This document shows, in pieces, positions 34,921-46,890 of a stretch of 64,000 nucleotides of DNA (positions are counted from its first letter, which is position 1; the number at the start of each line of letters is the position of its first letter). Where the stretch lies: the NCBI RefSeq assembly GCF_048569485.1, contig NC_134354.1, forward strand, positions 399,846,103 to 399,910,102. The letters run 5' to 3'. Source of the DNA: Anomaloglossus baeobatrachus. Taxonomy: Eukaryota; Chordata; Amphibia; Anura; Aromobatidae. The notes under the pieces are model-generated. The model searched no databases. It was not told the origin of the DNA and was given only the letters and a program-made list of their open reading frames with translations. Position numbers and translations under genes: made by a program.

Positions 34921-36490
34921 AGAAAAAAAAGCCTTTGTGGAACTACAAGTCCCATAGCAACCTCTTCAGGTTAATATCGCAGCGACCTTCTCCACTGCGA
35001 CATATAGCGACCATTTACCATAATGGTGGTCGCTACCTCACAACATATACACATTTGTAACTCGCATGCAGCAATCCATAGATCGAAGCAGAGACATTGC
35101 CAACTATGCCCCACACAAGGGGTCTCCGACACACGGCCCGCAGGCCATATCGGCTCTCTGCACAGGAGACACTCCGTATGGATTTTAGGAGCCACCTAAT
35201 GATGCAGATGACATTCACAAAGATCACTCACCCACCACAGGAGATCAAGGGTACCGGTCCTGGAGGCTTCGTCGGAACATCCACAGGTCCTGCAGAAGTC
35301 ATGGAGCCACAAGAGGATTTGCCCTTCTGGCTATTGAGGCTAGGCAGGTCTGTTTCACTTAGAACGGTGACTGTTCATACGGCTATGCTGCCGGTGCTCC
35401 AGAGAGTGCTGCTGCCTTTCTGAAGCCATCCTGGGATGTAGGCACGAGCACCCGTGCTGCTTCTCCACCTTCCGGTCCCATAAGGTGCCCCCCCCCTCCC
35501 CGTTTCAATGCGCCAAGCGGTGTCCAGATGGTCGGCGTCTGCCCTGAAACACCGCCGCTGCTGCATGGACGCCGCCATCCTCTTCAGGAGACGTCACGCA
35601 AGCACGCCTCCTGTACCCTGCATGCCTTGCGCGCGTCCCAGAGTGCGCCACATTCGGAAGTCCTAGGCAGCAGGGGAGCGCAAGGGGGAGGACGGAGCGG
35701 CGGTCCGGAACCCCTGATGGGCCCTGCCGCACACCCCCGCACGGACACCAGGTTCCCTAAGGGCTGGTGGACGGCGCTTCCAGCCCCGAAGAACGGCACC
35801 GCAGGACTCACCCTGCTTTTCCGGACACCGGACGGGGCTGGGTAAATACAGCTTCTGTACTTCAAACTTCTTACTTCAACCGTCGTATTTCAGAACAAGG
35901 TCTCCCATCAAGGACAGGAAACCAACTGACGAAGGGGAGAGGTACCGCCCTTTTATTTCAGAATGGTTTCCTGTCCTCGCTGGGCGGATCCCTCTCTCAC
36001 GTGGTGCTGTCATGGGTGAGGGGAAAAAATACATTTTAATATTCACTCTAAAATGTTGCTTTAGCCCCAATATTATTCACTTTTACAAGGAATAACCTGA
36101 GTACATGGACTCCACAAATTGTCACCCAGTTTCTCCTGAGCATGCTGATGCCCAAATAGAGGTTTCTGACTACACGTGGGGTAAATGAGGGGACTCGGAA
36201 GGGAAGGAGCGCCATTTGAATTTTGGAAAACAAATTTGGTTTAAATAGATTGCGGGCACCATGCTTTTTTTGCAGAGCTCCTAGGGTGCCTAATAGCAGA
36301 AACCCCACCAAGTGACCCCATTTTGGAAATTACACCCCAAAAATATTTTAGCCAGGAGTACAGTGAGCATTCTGAACGCACAGGTATTACACAGAATTTG
36401 ATAACAATAGGTCGTCACAATGAAAATGTTAAATATCTTCACGAAAATTTTGCTTTAGCCCCAAATTGGTAAGACAGAAAAGTGGACCAC

Positions 36491-37000
36491 ACAGTTAATG
36501 ATCCACTATTTTTTCATCATGGCGAATTCAAAAAGGCCTATATGTCCTTGGAAGACAACATTGGTGGATGATTGCAGAATCCTTTACATGGTGAAGAAAA
36601 GCCCCTTCACAACATCCACCCAAGTGAATAACACTCTCCACGAGGTAGGTGTTTAGCTATCTAGGTCTAACCATTAATTAATATTACAAATGGAAAAGTC
36701 AGATTAAACTTTGCCAAAAAAAATCTAAAGTTTACAGCCCAGTTCTGTAAAAGGATTCTTTGGGCAGGTAAAACAAGGATAAACCTATAGTAGAATGATG
36801 GGAAGAAGAAAGTATGGAGAAGGCTTGGAACAGATCATGATCCAAGGCACACCATATCCAACACAGTGGGAAAAGTGTGATGGCATAGACATGCATGTCT
36901 TCCAATGGCACTGGGTCATTAGTGTTAATGATGTGACTACAGGTAATATCTAAGCTGGCAATGACATTGGAGCAGTGCTGTCATGAGCCCCATGACAAAT
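36491..37000 (+). pseudogene. Possible Tc1-type relic
   Basis: The stretch from 36540 to 36910 has sequence of the kind seen in decayed Tc1 transposases (for example KRPICPWKTTLVDDCRILYM and text near CATGCATGTCTTCCAATGGC). Frames are broken throughout. The assignment is weak. Confidence 0.35.
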
Positions 37001-37493
37001 TATAAAACATAAAAAGACAATGTGATGTCTGAACAGCGCAATTACTTAATAAAGTTAATAATGAAGTTATGTGAAAAATATCTTAAAGTGCTTCTAAGGC
37101 TTTTTGTTTAAAGCTTCTTTGGAAAAAGGTATAACTAGACCTAGAATTCAACTGATTAGAATTTTTAACTTGACAAATGTGAAGAATTTGAGTATATTTA
37201 CTGTTTTTTTCAGGGACAGTGCTAAAAATACTTTAGATAATTTCTACAACTTCTATTTCCCATATGTCTGCATCATAAAAAAAGTTATATACATTCTATA
37301 TAAAACGTCTACACACCACTGTTAAAATGCCAGGTGTTTGTCATGTAAAGAAAACATACCATGAAAAATCAATTCATTACTTTTTCCACACAGAATAGAG
37401 ATCGCATTGTTCAAAGTTATCAGTCAGGAGAAGGTTACAAATTTTTTTCTAATGCATTAGATATACCATGATGGAACACTGTCAAGAGGAATT

Positions 37494-37785
37494 CCAGGAG
37501 ATCAGAAGACAATGGCACAATCCATTCGATATCCAAAACGAGCTTTATTTAATCCAAGAAGTGCATTAAAAAGCGGGGAGAGAGCCGGGTGCAGGCCCCC
37601 AGGTGACGACGGCCGTTTTGCACTTTCTACTGTGGACCCGTTGAAGCACTAGGAGGTGCAAAATAACCGTCGTCCCCTGGGGGCCTGCATCCGGCTCTCT
37701 CCCCGCTTTTTAATGCACTTCTTGGATTAAATAAAGCACGTTTTGGATATCGAATGGTTTGTGCCGTTGTCTTCTGATCTCCTGG
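37494..37785. mobile_element. Foldback element 2
   Basis: 292 bp palindrome: CCAGGAGATCAGAAGACAAT at 37494 returns inverted, ending CTCCTGG at 37785. GGATTAAATAAAGCACG and its mirror place a poly(A) signal in each arm. It is the same size class as 32219-32509 but the sequence is different. Confidence 0.88.
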
Positions 37786-38536
37786 GACTCATATTGGAAT
37801 TCTTTTCCCTCTTCAATGTGCACCCATGATCAGTGTGCTATTGGATAAAGACCCGAGCATTACCTACTCCTTCCCTACACCATTTCTAGGTATAACACAG
37901 TGGTGCAGAACCGCATCTGTTTTTGTATATACTGTCAAGAGGGTCATCAAGAAGTGGCTTAAAAATAAACCAACATTGACAGTATCTAGAACTAAATGTC
38001 CCTCAAAAATTGATGACAAGGTAAGTAGAACATTGGTCTGGATAATCCCAAGAGACCCACAACCACATTAAAGGAGCTGCAGGAATTTTTGACAAGTACT
38101 GGTTGTGTACTGCAGTGATAAGAATCACTTGTATTCTTCATGTCTGGACTGTGAGCTACGGTAGCAATAGGGGACATTTATCTTGCAAAGAGAAACATTC
38201 AAGCCTTGATATGTTTTGTTAAAATCTACATCAAATCTACTAAAAGCACGTGGAATAACGCTTTATGATCTGATGAGATCAAGGTTGACTTTTCGGGCAT
38301 AATTCCAAAAAGTAGGTTTTCCACAAAATTAACACTGCGCATCACCAGAAAAAAGAAAACACCATATCCACAGTGAAGCATGCTAGAGGCAGCATTAAGT
38401 TTTGGGGCTCTTTTGGGCAGCTGGAATTGGGGTTTTGGTCAGGATGGAAGGAAATATGAACACTTTCAAATATCGGTTCAAGGGAAGGTGTTGGCCAAAA
38501 AAAAAAGTCAATAACTGAAAAAATGTAAAGTATTAA

Positions 38537-39789
38537 CCCCTTCACGACCGGCCGATTCTTCGCTTTCCGTTTTTTTTTTTTTCACCACTCTTTTTCTAAA
38601 AGACGTAACTTTTTTATTTTTCAGTCAATATGGTCATGTGAGGCCTCATTTTTTGTGGAACAAGCTGTACTTTTCAATGAAACCATAGGTTTTACCATAT
38701 AGTGTACTGGAAAAAAATTCCAAATGCAGAAAAATTGCAAAAAAAGTGCGATAGCACTATTGTTTTTAAGATATTTTATTCACTGTGTTCACTGAATGGT
38801 AAAACTGATGTGTTGGTGTGATGCCTCAGGTCAGTGCGAGTTTGTAGACACCAAACATGTATAGGTTTATTTTTATATAAGGGGTTAAAAAAAATTCGGA
38901 AGTTTGTCTGAAAAAAGTGGAGCACGTTTTACGCCATATACCGTGACCCGTAGCGTTCTCATTTTTCGGGATCTATGGCTCAGTGACAGCTTATTTTTGC
39001 GACTCGAGCTGACGTTTTTAACGGTACCATTTTTGCGCAGATGCTACGTTTTGATCGCCTGTTATTGCATTTTGCGCAAAAGTTGTGGCGACAAAAAAAC
39101 GTCATTTTGGCGTTTGGAATTTTTTTGCCGCTACGCAGTTTACTGATCAGATTAATTGATTTTATATTTTGATAGATCGGGCGTTTCTGAACGCGGCGAT
39201 ACCAAATGTGTGTATATTTTTTATTTTTTTAACCCTTTAATTTTCAATGGGGCGAAAGGGGGGTGATTTGAACTTATGTTTTTTTTAATTTTTTAAAACT
39301 TTTTTTTTATTTTTTTTTATTTTACTAGTCCCCCTAGGGGGCTATTGCGATCAGCAATCTGATCGCTCTGCTGATCACAGCTACACAGCTGTAAACAGCA
39401 GATACGTGCACTTTCTGCTTCCCTGGCCTCCGTGGAAAGCGAAAGTGAAAGTAGTTCATGTCTAGCACAGGAGTCATCACATGACCCTGTGCTACCATGA
39501 CAACCATCGGAAGTCACGTGATCATGTCACGTGACTTCCGGTATCGGGCGGTAAGTAATATTTGACCGTGATCGCATTTATAATGGCGCTGTCCCATATT
39601 GACAGAGCCATTACAGGGGTTAAACGGCACAAGCAGAGAACGATTCTGCTCGTGCCTAGCAGGCACACATCTCAGCTGTGGAAATCAGTTGAGATGTGCG
39701 CCGATCGCAGCATACTGCTGCCAGGAGACCGTGGACAGTAACGTTATGACCGCTAGGACGTAATTTTACGGCCCGCGGTTGTTAAGGGG
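38537..39789. mobile_element. 1.25 kb TTAA-target element
   Basis: TTAA at 38533-38536 and 39790-39793. The ends CCCCTTCACGACCGGCC and TAAGGGG are inverted in their outer bases. The interior includes a GTGTGATGCCTCAGGTCAGT block also found, inverted, at 52747-53212. No transposase is seen. Confidence 0.8.
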
Positions 39790-39855
39790 TTAATGTTTTA
39801 ATGTTTTTTTAAATATTATTATTTGTTTTTAATTGAGCAAAATATAAAAGAATTA

Positions 39856-40226
39856 GGCTATGTGCGCACGTTGCGTAAATACATGCAGTTACGCTGCGCT
39901 TTGTAGCGCAGCGTAACTGCATGCGTCCTGCGTCCCCTGCATAATCTATGGAGATTGTGCAGGGGCCGTGCGCACGTGGCGTTTCAGAGTGCAGCGCTTC
40001 GGCTGCTGCCAGAAGCGCGCGATCTAAGAAGTGACATGTCACTTCTTCCGTGCGCTTTGCCGGCAGCCCCTGCACTGTCTATGGCAGGAGCTGCAGGCAG
40101 AGCACATGGAATCGGCTTTTTTTTTTTCACTACGGACATTTTCTGCAGCGATTTGAAGCACACGTGTGCTCTTCAGATCGCTGCAGAAAATTCTGCAGTG
40201 ACTGTACGCAACGTGCGCACATAGCT
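39856..40226. mobile_element. Inverted-repeat element, TTA target site (family B)
   Basis: 371 bp. The left end GGCTATGTGCGCACGTTGCG and right end CGCAACGTGCGCACATAGC are inverted copies, flanked by TTA (39853-39855, 40227-40229). It shares the GTGCGCAC end with 56343-56721 and 63270-63659. Confidence 0.82.
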
Positions 40227-40499
40227 TTAAAAGGTTTGATATTTTCCACTCTTAAGCACTAGGGGGAGCAGTTTCTGAAATCCTACAGAAATCCCACTGT
40301 AGAACTAGCTCACATTACAGCTGCAGTAAAAGTGGGCAGAATCTGCTCTCCTGTGTGTGATGTCACAGCTCCCCTTCCCAATCTGGGTATTTCTATAAGG
40401 TTAAGGGAAGATGAAGTTTAGGATCACAGTGCGGAGCCTATTTGTTGTTGACCACAAATGTCTAAAGTGTCACCAAGGACAGCTGCATAGTGCTCCCCA

Positions 40500-40990
40500 C
40501 ATATTGCTCTGCATGCCCCGCTTCAGCATTGCTCTGTTGCATGCACGCCCACCCGCAATGTTCTGCCACATGCACGTCCGCAATGCTGTCAAACACACAC
40601 ATACACAATGCTCTGCCACAGGAGCACACACACACACAATGCTCTGCCATGCGCACGCCCGCAATGGTCTGCTACATGCACGCACGCAATGCTCTGCTAC
40701 ATGCATGCCCGCAATGCTCTGCCACACGCATGCACAATGCTCTGCTATACGCACACATACAATGCTCTGCCACACCCATTCGCAATGCTCTGCCACATGC
40801 ACGCACGCGCACTCACACAATGCTATGTCACGCATGCCCTCAATGATCTGCGTATGTGCCCGCACACAATGCTCTGCATGCCCGCATGGAATGCTCTGCA
40901 TGCACGCCTGCATGGAATGCTCTGCATGCACCCATACCCGCATGGAATGCTCTGCATGAACGCAAGCATGCAATGCTCTGCGTGCATGCC
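40500..40990. repeat. Minisatellite, about 26-30 bp unit
   Basis: About 15 imperfect copies of a unit around CGCAATGCTCTGCCACATGC. Because units contain CA/TG and few stops, several long but meaningless reading frames cross it on both strands. Confidence 0.88.
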
Positions 40991-41640
40991 CGCACTGGCT
41001 GTGGCAAGGAGAGCGGGGGGAGGGCAGCGGTGGCGCGGGGCGCGGGTTTCGGTGGCACGAGGTTGTAACTGGAGAGGATAGCAGTGGTGGTGGGGAAAGA
41101 GGCGCCGGTACTCACACAGGCCGAATGGTGACAAGGAGAAATAGTGACAGGGAGATGGTACAGCAGCTGTGGCAAGGAGAACGGGGGGGAAGGGTAGCGG
41201 CGGTGCAGGGGGTGTCATTGGAGACAGTAGCAGCGACAGGGGAAGGGGCGGCGGTACGGTACTCACACAGGCTGAACGAGTAAGAGGGGGAAAGTGCAGC
41301 ACACAGCATACGCTGTGAGCTACACAAAGATGGCGCCGATCTCCTCCCTCTGCTGTGATCTGGACAGCCCAGAGGGCGCGTCCAGGTCACAGCAGGGAGC
41401 TCCCCTGTATTAAGTATAGAGTCGGAGTCCGACTATCAGAGTGAATGTACAGAGGGCTGCCATAAAGGTGAGTAATTGTCGTTACTCACAGCAAATCCAA
41501 GATGGCAGCCCCCAGTGCTTCAACTAGAATTAAATAAAAAAATAAACAATGAATTTAATTTTGTATTAAAAATACTTGATTTTATAATCACTATTATTAA
41601 TACAAAAATAAAAATGCAACACCTTCTCTTTAAGTTTGCA
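40991..41640. other. Unclassified GC-rich then AT-rich sequence
   Basis: No gene is seen. Two related blocks (near 40985-41110 and 41160-41275, each with GTGGCAAGGAGA and GGTACTCACACAGGC) form an imperfect direct duplication. Confidence 0.45.
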
Positions 41641-41698
41641 ACAAAACCTTCAGGTCACTGAAGATCAATTTCACTTTTCAGCACGACAAAGACTCTAA

Positions 41699-41896
41699 GG
41701 CCGGAGTCACACTTGCGCGTATCTCGTGAGAGTCTCGCATTGTATCACCTGTCACGGCCGCACAGTTTCCTGACAGGAGCGGGTCGGCTGCATGTATTTC
41801 TATGCAGCTGAGACGCTCCTGTCCGAAGAGCATCAGGCCATGCCGGGTGATGCAATGCGAGACTCTCGCGAGATACGCGCAAGTGTGACTCCGGCC
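41699..41896. mobile_element. Palindromic MITE, TAA target site
   Basis: 198 bp. The ends GGCCGGAGTCACACTTGCGC and GCGCAAGTGTGACTCCGGCC are exact inverted copies. TAA flanks at 41694-41698 and 41897-41899. The arms extend inward through GTCTCGCATTG. It is inserted in the Tc1 relic. Confidence 0.9.
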
Positions 41897-42266
41897 TAAG
41901 AATATCACCTGATTAACAAAATGGCCAAGCCAGAGCCTTAACCTGAATCCAATATAAAATGTGTGGGTTAACCTGAGGAGGAAGCTGTACACAGGTGATG
42001 CCCTCGTAATCTGACATATTTGGATCCCCACTGTCTGGAAGAGTGGACAAAGATTTCCAGCCATAGATGTGTCGTGCTGATAGACAGTTATCCAAAAAGA
42101 CTGAATGCTATCATGAATTGAAAAGGTTGAGTAATGGTGTGCATATTCATGAAACCACATTATTTTAGTGTTTTTTTCTTCTTATTTTTCACCTAAAAAG
42201 AATTCAGATTTTTTTTCAACTGAATTTTACAAATTCTCGTTGACTTTAAAAGGTGGAATACAGTAA

Positions 42267-42847
42267 AGGCCGCTTTACACGCTGCAACATCGCTCAAGCG
42301 ATCTCGTTGGGGTCACGGAATTTGTGACGCACATCCGGTCGCTTTAGCGATGCCGTTGCGTGTGACACCTATGAGCGATTTTGAATCGTCGCAAAAACGT
42401 GCAAAATCGCTCATCGGTGACATGGGGGTCCATTCTCGAATATCGTTGCTGCTGCAGTAACGATGTAGTTCGTCATTCCTGCGGCAGCACACATCGCTCT
42501 GTGTGACACCGCAGGAACGAGGAACCTCTCCTTACCTGCATCACGCCCACAATGCGGAAGGAAGGAGGTGGGCGGGATGTCCGTCCCGCTCATCTCCGCC
42601 CCTCCGCTTCTATTGGGCGGCGGTTCAGTGACGCTGCTGTGACGTCGCTGTGACACTGAACGAACCGCCCCCATAGAAAGGAGGCGGTTTGCCGGTAACA
42701 GCGACGTCGCAGCGCAGGTAAGTAGTGTGACGGGTCCGCGCGATGTTGTGCGCCACGGGCAGCGATTTGCCCGTGTCGCACAACCGATGGGGGCGGGTAC
42801 CCACGCTAGCGATATCGGTCACGATATCGCAGTGTGTAAAGCGGCCT
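42267..42847. mobile_element. Inverted-repeat element (family A)
   Basis: 581 bp. Ends AGGCCGCTTTACACGCTGC and GTGTAAAGCGGCCT. TAA precedes it (42264-42266) and TTA follows (42848-42850), so the target duplication is imperfect. GGGGTCACGGAATTTGTGAC and GCACATCCGG are present. Confidence 0.85.
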
Positions 42848-43005
42848 TTAGTCGTAAGATGATTTTTTTGGGCATGATTTTATATACACTGTATAACAAT
42901 AATATAAATTTAGAAAACGATAAAGTAAATGTGCTTAAAAAAAAGCCAAATATTTTCTACGTTTCATGAGATATTTGATTGACTTCTGGTAATTTCAGCC
43001 ATCAT

Positions 43006-43105
43006 CCTTTTTATTTGTATAGTGCTAACACATTCTTTAATTAAAGCTGGACATAGACTTACATGAGTCCCTGCCACACAAGAGCTTACAATCTAATGTC
43101 CCTAG
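43006..43105 (-). repeat. L2-like LINE/SINE tail, diverged
   Basis: Inverted match in kind to the tail of the SINE at 16180-16250: TATAGTGCTAACACATTC and GAGCTTACAATCTAATG resemble the reverse of the tail's ATATGTTAGCGCTATATA region. Confidence 0.5.
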
Positions 43106-44220
43106 GAAAAGCACAAAAGAAACACAAAAACAATGACACAAGTTGGGAACATTAATATGGTGCAACATTCAATTGTATGGATTTATTCACTACCGTGCCA
43201 GTGACTTAAGGTGCCAACTTTCACACATTCCTAACATTTCCTTTGTCATTCCAAAATGTCGAAATCTGCAACTTGTCATTCTACAATGAACCAGAGACAT
43301 CACTGGGTTCCTGCCTAGTCACATATTAGGTATTCATTATAGGGGACACCACTCAATGACCAGGACATATAAGAATATGGGTTATTCTGTATTCCGGAAA
43401 ATAAAATTTCAGGTACAGTAAAGAAACGATATTGAGTGCTCAGCTGTAAATGCAGGATAAATAGAATAAACTTTGATAGGATACTTATAATGTAGATATA
43501 ATAATAAAGGATATACATCTGGCTCTATTCACACATATGTTGGAGGCCCAGTTTATAGCTTCCATTGTAAATAAAATAACTGACAGGGAAATCAGTGCAG
43601 CATACAGTTCTTTACACCAAAAAGTCATCCCGAGAAACTGAAGTGTTAAAATGGACTGGTTGGGTGCTTTTTAGGGATCAGATCTGGCACCATGGCTTCA
43701 ATTATGGTGCCCAAAACAAAATCTAAAATAAATCATATGTATATAAAAAGCTATAAACAGTAGGTAATATACTGATATGCAACAAGTGTAAAAATACGAG
43801 TATTTATTTATTTTTTTCACAATTTCAAAACTATTTTTTCTATATTTTGCTGCCTATGGGTAACGGAGCCATTAACATTGAAATCAATATTTATTAAACT
43901 GTTTTATTTTTTCACATATAAATCTACATATGGCCAGATATATGAAAACTAACAGTTTGCTTATGCTCTAAATTTGGTAATTAAGTTTTATTATGGCAAG
44001 CATTTTTCCAATGCAGCCATATTGGTCGCCATCTCTAAATCATTTTTTCACGCTGATAACCATCATGTTTTATCAATACCATTGTGATCATTTTACCAGT
44101 TTCTAAGACTAATGAGTGCCCTGATGGACTGAAAAATGTCAAATTCTCTCTAAGGTCAAATTAGAACATTGTAATATGAGACCAGTAAAGTGGCAGCTGG
44201 ACAGGTCCTGGATGGAGTGC
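43106..44220. other. AT-rich sequence without recognised features
   Basis: No gene, RNA or clear repeat was seen. Confidence 0.5.
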
Positions 44221-44224
44221 ATGT

Positions 44225-45006
44225 GTCACGGAGGTGCCTAGACTAGGAGATGTGATAACCGGGAGGCAGGCTCTAACATGTATAGTGCTGATAGGTGTTT
44301 TTTTGGGTCTAGGTTTTAGGAACGGCTAAAGAGCTGGGTGGGATCGGCTGCTCCCTTACCTCCAGTTCCAGGTCTTGGAATGGCCTATTTTAGGTAGATG
44401 AGCTGCCTCAGATGTGGACAGTGTGTGGTGAAGTAAAAAGACCTGTCTGTGCTGGTGAGTCTTGTTCTAAGAATGGCAAGGAACACCCTGCCTTCATTTA
44501 AAAGGGTGAGCCTGTACTGCCGTATTGACTATTTTGTTTATTTCCTCCACCCATACTGCCGTATGGGCTATTTTATTTCCTCCACCCCTACTGCCGTATG
44601 GGCTATTTTGTTTATTTCCTCCACCCCTACTGCCGTATGGACTATTTTGTTTATTTCTTACACCCGTACTGCCGTATGGACTATTTTGTTTATTTCCTCC
44701 ACCCCTACTGCCCTATGGACTATTTTGTTTATTTCCTCCACCCCTACTGCCGTATGGACTATTTTGTTTATTTCCTCCACCCCTACTGCCCTATGGACTA
44801 TTTTGTTTATTTCTTCCACCCGTACTGCCATATGGACTATTTTGTTTATTTGTTTATTGCCTCCTTTGAGCCAGAGAAGGCTGTTTTGTGTTCAACTGGA
44901 CTTTTTACTGACGTTTATGAAGGACAATAAACTTCAAAGTATTTTGGGCCAGAACCCACCGGCTTGTGCATATACCGTACTGTTGCCAGAGCGGGAGATC
45001 CCTTAC
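44225..45006 (+). mobile_element. LTR-like block with internal minisatellite
   Basis: It begins TGTCACGGAGG and ends CCCTTACA. It has an AATAAA-type signal (GGACAATAAACTTC) about 80 bp before the end and is followed by TGGTGGCACCGC, which resembles a primer-binding site. No matching second LTR and no target duplication are seen, so the call is tentative. Confidence 0.4.
44513..44857. repeat. 39-bp minisatellite
   Basis: About nine copies of a unit around CTGCCGTATGGACTATTTTG, then TTTATTTCCTCCACCCC. The unit is divisible by three and stop-free, so all three plus frames stay open across it. Confidence 0.92.
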
Positions 45007-45019
45007 AGACCATAAAAAC

Positions 45020-45530
45020 TGGTGGCACCGCAGGATTTAAAAAACAGCTTGATAGCATCTTAGAACTCTAAGGTGCTTTTAATTTGGACCCCCATGGTGG
45101 AGTCTGGACTTGCATTTAAAACTTGAATGGAATAAAGAATTATAACATACCCAAACTTTGCTGGTAAAATTTTTGATTACTAATACATGGACTTTTTTGT
45201 TACCGATTTTGCGAATTTCCCCTTTAAATCCTCTCCTCAAATATCTTCTTGTGTGAGTTTGGCTTTGGGGTATGGGATGGTCAGTGCAGTGTGTGACGCT
45301 TTGTCTGTAATGCTTTTTATTAAAAGCAAACAATAAAAAAAACCTTGAATTAAAAATCCACTCCTCAGGCTTTTCTTATATATATTTCTCCACAAATTGG
45401 TTTTCTTCTTCACTATCTCCTACTTAACCCTCATTGAAGTTTGGAAACACATACATAATAGCTACAGATAAGTTCTGCTTTCTTTCCTCTTTTCTTACAG
45501 CTTGCAAGCCTTTTTGCATCTTAGGGCGCA
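45020..45530. other. No recognised features
   Basis: AT-rich sequence without a supported gene or repeat. Confidence 0.45.
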
Positions 45531-45533
45531 GTC

Positions 45534-45660
45534 ATACGACCATATGACTAGTCTAAGGATCGCATCGCAATGCCTGGACCGGCCGGTGGCTCTCCGCCAG
45601 CCGGTCCAGGCATTGTGATGCGATCCTCAGACGGAGTCATACTTGTGTATGACTGCGCTC
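45534..45660. mobile_element. Palindromic MITE, TTA target site
   Basis: 127 bp hairpin. The ends GGGCGCAGTCATACGACCAT and GTATGACTGCGCTC are inverted copies, flanked by TTA (45531-45533, 45661-45663). The centre GGCCGGTGGCTCTCCGCCAG pairs outward along most of its length. Confidence 0.88.
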
Positions 45661-46039
45661 TTAGTCTGTTTTCATATGCTAGACAATGATAATAACAATG
45701 TCTGGCCAATTATCACATAACATAACCACCATGCTAATTATTTTGTGATATTGAAGTGGATATTTGCCAATTAGTCTGACATCTGAGCAAAAAACAACCT
45801 TCTTTCTCAGTAATACAAATGAGAGAATAGCAAAATTAGTATGGTCAATGTAATATTGAAATCATCTACTGCATATGGACAAATAAAATAATCATTTCAT
45901 CACATGGAAAGATTTGCACAGGTAGGTCCAGTTTAGACTCTATTGTCAATAATGAACTATTGTTTAAAGTAAATTCTTTGGTTAAATGTATTTCAAATGA
46001 AAATTACCGTAAATAACATCTTTTTACATTGCCATTAGT

Positions 46040-46890
46040 TATGAGTGAGCACTACCATGCTCGGGTGCTCAGTACTCGTTAAGAGCAGTTGGACGCTCAG
46101 ATGGGCGCCACTAGAGCACCTCTGTATAATGGAAGTCAATGGGGAACTGGTACGTTCCCCATTGAGTTTCATTATACTTGGGTGCTCAAGTCATGCCCAT
46201 AAAGGAAATCGGTCAGCAGGTTTTTGCTATGTAAACTGAAGCCAGCATGCTGCAAGAATTGATACAGAAAGTTCAGGCATGCCTTTCTTTTCAAATTCCA
46301 ATCTTTTGTTTAACCTTTTCCTATCCTGAGTTCCCCCGGGGAACATTCAAAATAATCTATTCAGCTCCTTTGTCCCCTGGCAGGGGACATTAATATTTCA
46401 TACGCATATTACTGTCGTCTTCTGCCAATGGGTTTGAGCAGATTCCGTTTTCATTACCGAACGCTGGAATAAATATAACTGATGACGACCTATAATAGGT
46501 TTTCAATGGGCGAAACAGGAAATTGTATTGGATAGGAAAAGGTTAATTGCTATGTTTGTTTAAGCAGCACTACCCTGCTAGGACTAGAAACTCGTGTGTC
46601 TGACATGCCCCCCTCCTCTGATTTACTCCTCACTGTCAATGTCAATGTACGATCTCGATAGAGAGCCTGGTGTGGGCGGGATTAGCCCTCTGGACTCTAC
46701 TACATAGGCTAAACCTAAAAATTCTGATTGTGTCAGAACGGCTGCAGCCAGTAATCTAAGTGATACATCATTTGATTCAGAATCTCTTTGCCTACATTAT
46801 GTTGCTGTTAGGAGAAATAGCAAAAACCTGCTGGCAAATTCCCTTTAACGAGTACCAAGCACATAAGCATGGCAGTGCTCGCTCATCAGT
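46040..46890. mobile_element. Nested inverted-repeat elements
   Basis: The outer ends GAGTGAGCACTACCATGCTC and GAGCATGG-type (GCATGGCAGTGCTCGCTCAT) are inverted. Inside, a second pair reads AAATCGGTCAGCAGGTTTTT (from about 46206) and AAAAACCTGCTGGCAAATT (to about 46843). Inside that lies a TTAA element (46314-46542). These are three insertions one within another. Confidence 0.65.
46314..46542. mobile_element. 229-bp TTAA MITE
   Basis: The ends CCTTTTCCTATCC and GGATAGGAAAAGG are perfect inverted copies, flanked by TTAA (46310-46313, 46543-46546), a piggyBac-like arrangement. Confidence 0.9.

Larger units (their letters stand above)
30735..36023. mobile_element. 5.3 kb element with long inverted ends and 10-bp direct repeat
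   Basis: AAAAAATACA stands at 30725-30734 and 36024-36033. The left arm 30770-30863 (starting CCCATGACAGCACCACGTGA) is repeated inverted at 35933-36016, nearly perfectly, so it is fairly young. A 9-11 bp duplication with long inverted ends is most like Mutator-type elements, but no transposase was recognised, so the superfamily is open. The left end has an extra about 35 bp beyond the shared arm. It contains a foldback element at 32219-32509 and an internal copy of the ends at 30985-31075. Confidence 0.7.
30130..36490. mobile_element. Older TTAA-type repeat split by a 5.3 kb insertion
   Basis: 30180-30725 and 36040-36400 carry the same blocks as 21180-22400 (GAAGGAGCGCCATTTGAA, GTGACCCCATTTTGGAAA), so this is a second, diverged copy of that family. 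It is interrupted by the element at 30735-36023. The ends are not clear. Confidence 0.6.
37325..42175 (+). pseudogene. Tc1-type transposon relic, dispersed
   Basis: Pieces in order on the plus strand: N-terminal part around 37330-37490, middle part at 38080-38530 (KHARGSIKFWGSFGQLELGF, where the family has KHGGGSIMLWGCF), second catalytic block at about 41665-41695 (FSARQRL frame / QHDKDSK frame) and C-terminal part at 41900-42160 (NKMAKPEP ... LEEWTKI). Foldback, TTAA, inverted-repeat and minisatellite sequence has been inserted between them. Many stops and frameshifts: an old copy. Confidence 0.65.

Noticed and set aside
31734-35865. Several 80-147-residue frames inside the 5.3 kb element
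   Set aside because: They overlap in opposite directions and none shows transposase or other family motifs. Not enough to call a gene.
40500-40990. Possible CRISPR-like array
   Set aside because: Units are imperfect, have no unique spacers of constant length, and the window is a vertebrate genome.
40470-41081. Long overlapping reading frames on both strands with Cys/His-rich repeats
   Set aside because: They are translations of a CA/TG-rich minisatellite. Frames on both strands are open together and no known zinc-finger spacing is kept.
43006-43105. microRNA-like hairpin
   Set aside because: It matches the L2-like SINE/LINE tail in reverse; no stable short hairpin is evident by eye.
44449-45015. 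Repetitive 188-residue reading frame (PPPLLPYGLFCLF-type)
   Set aside because: All three plus frames are open because the 39-bp unit lacks stops; no start context or family.
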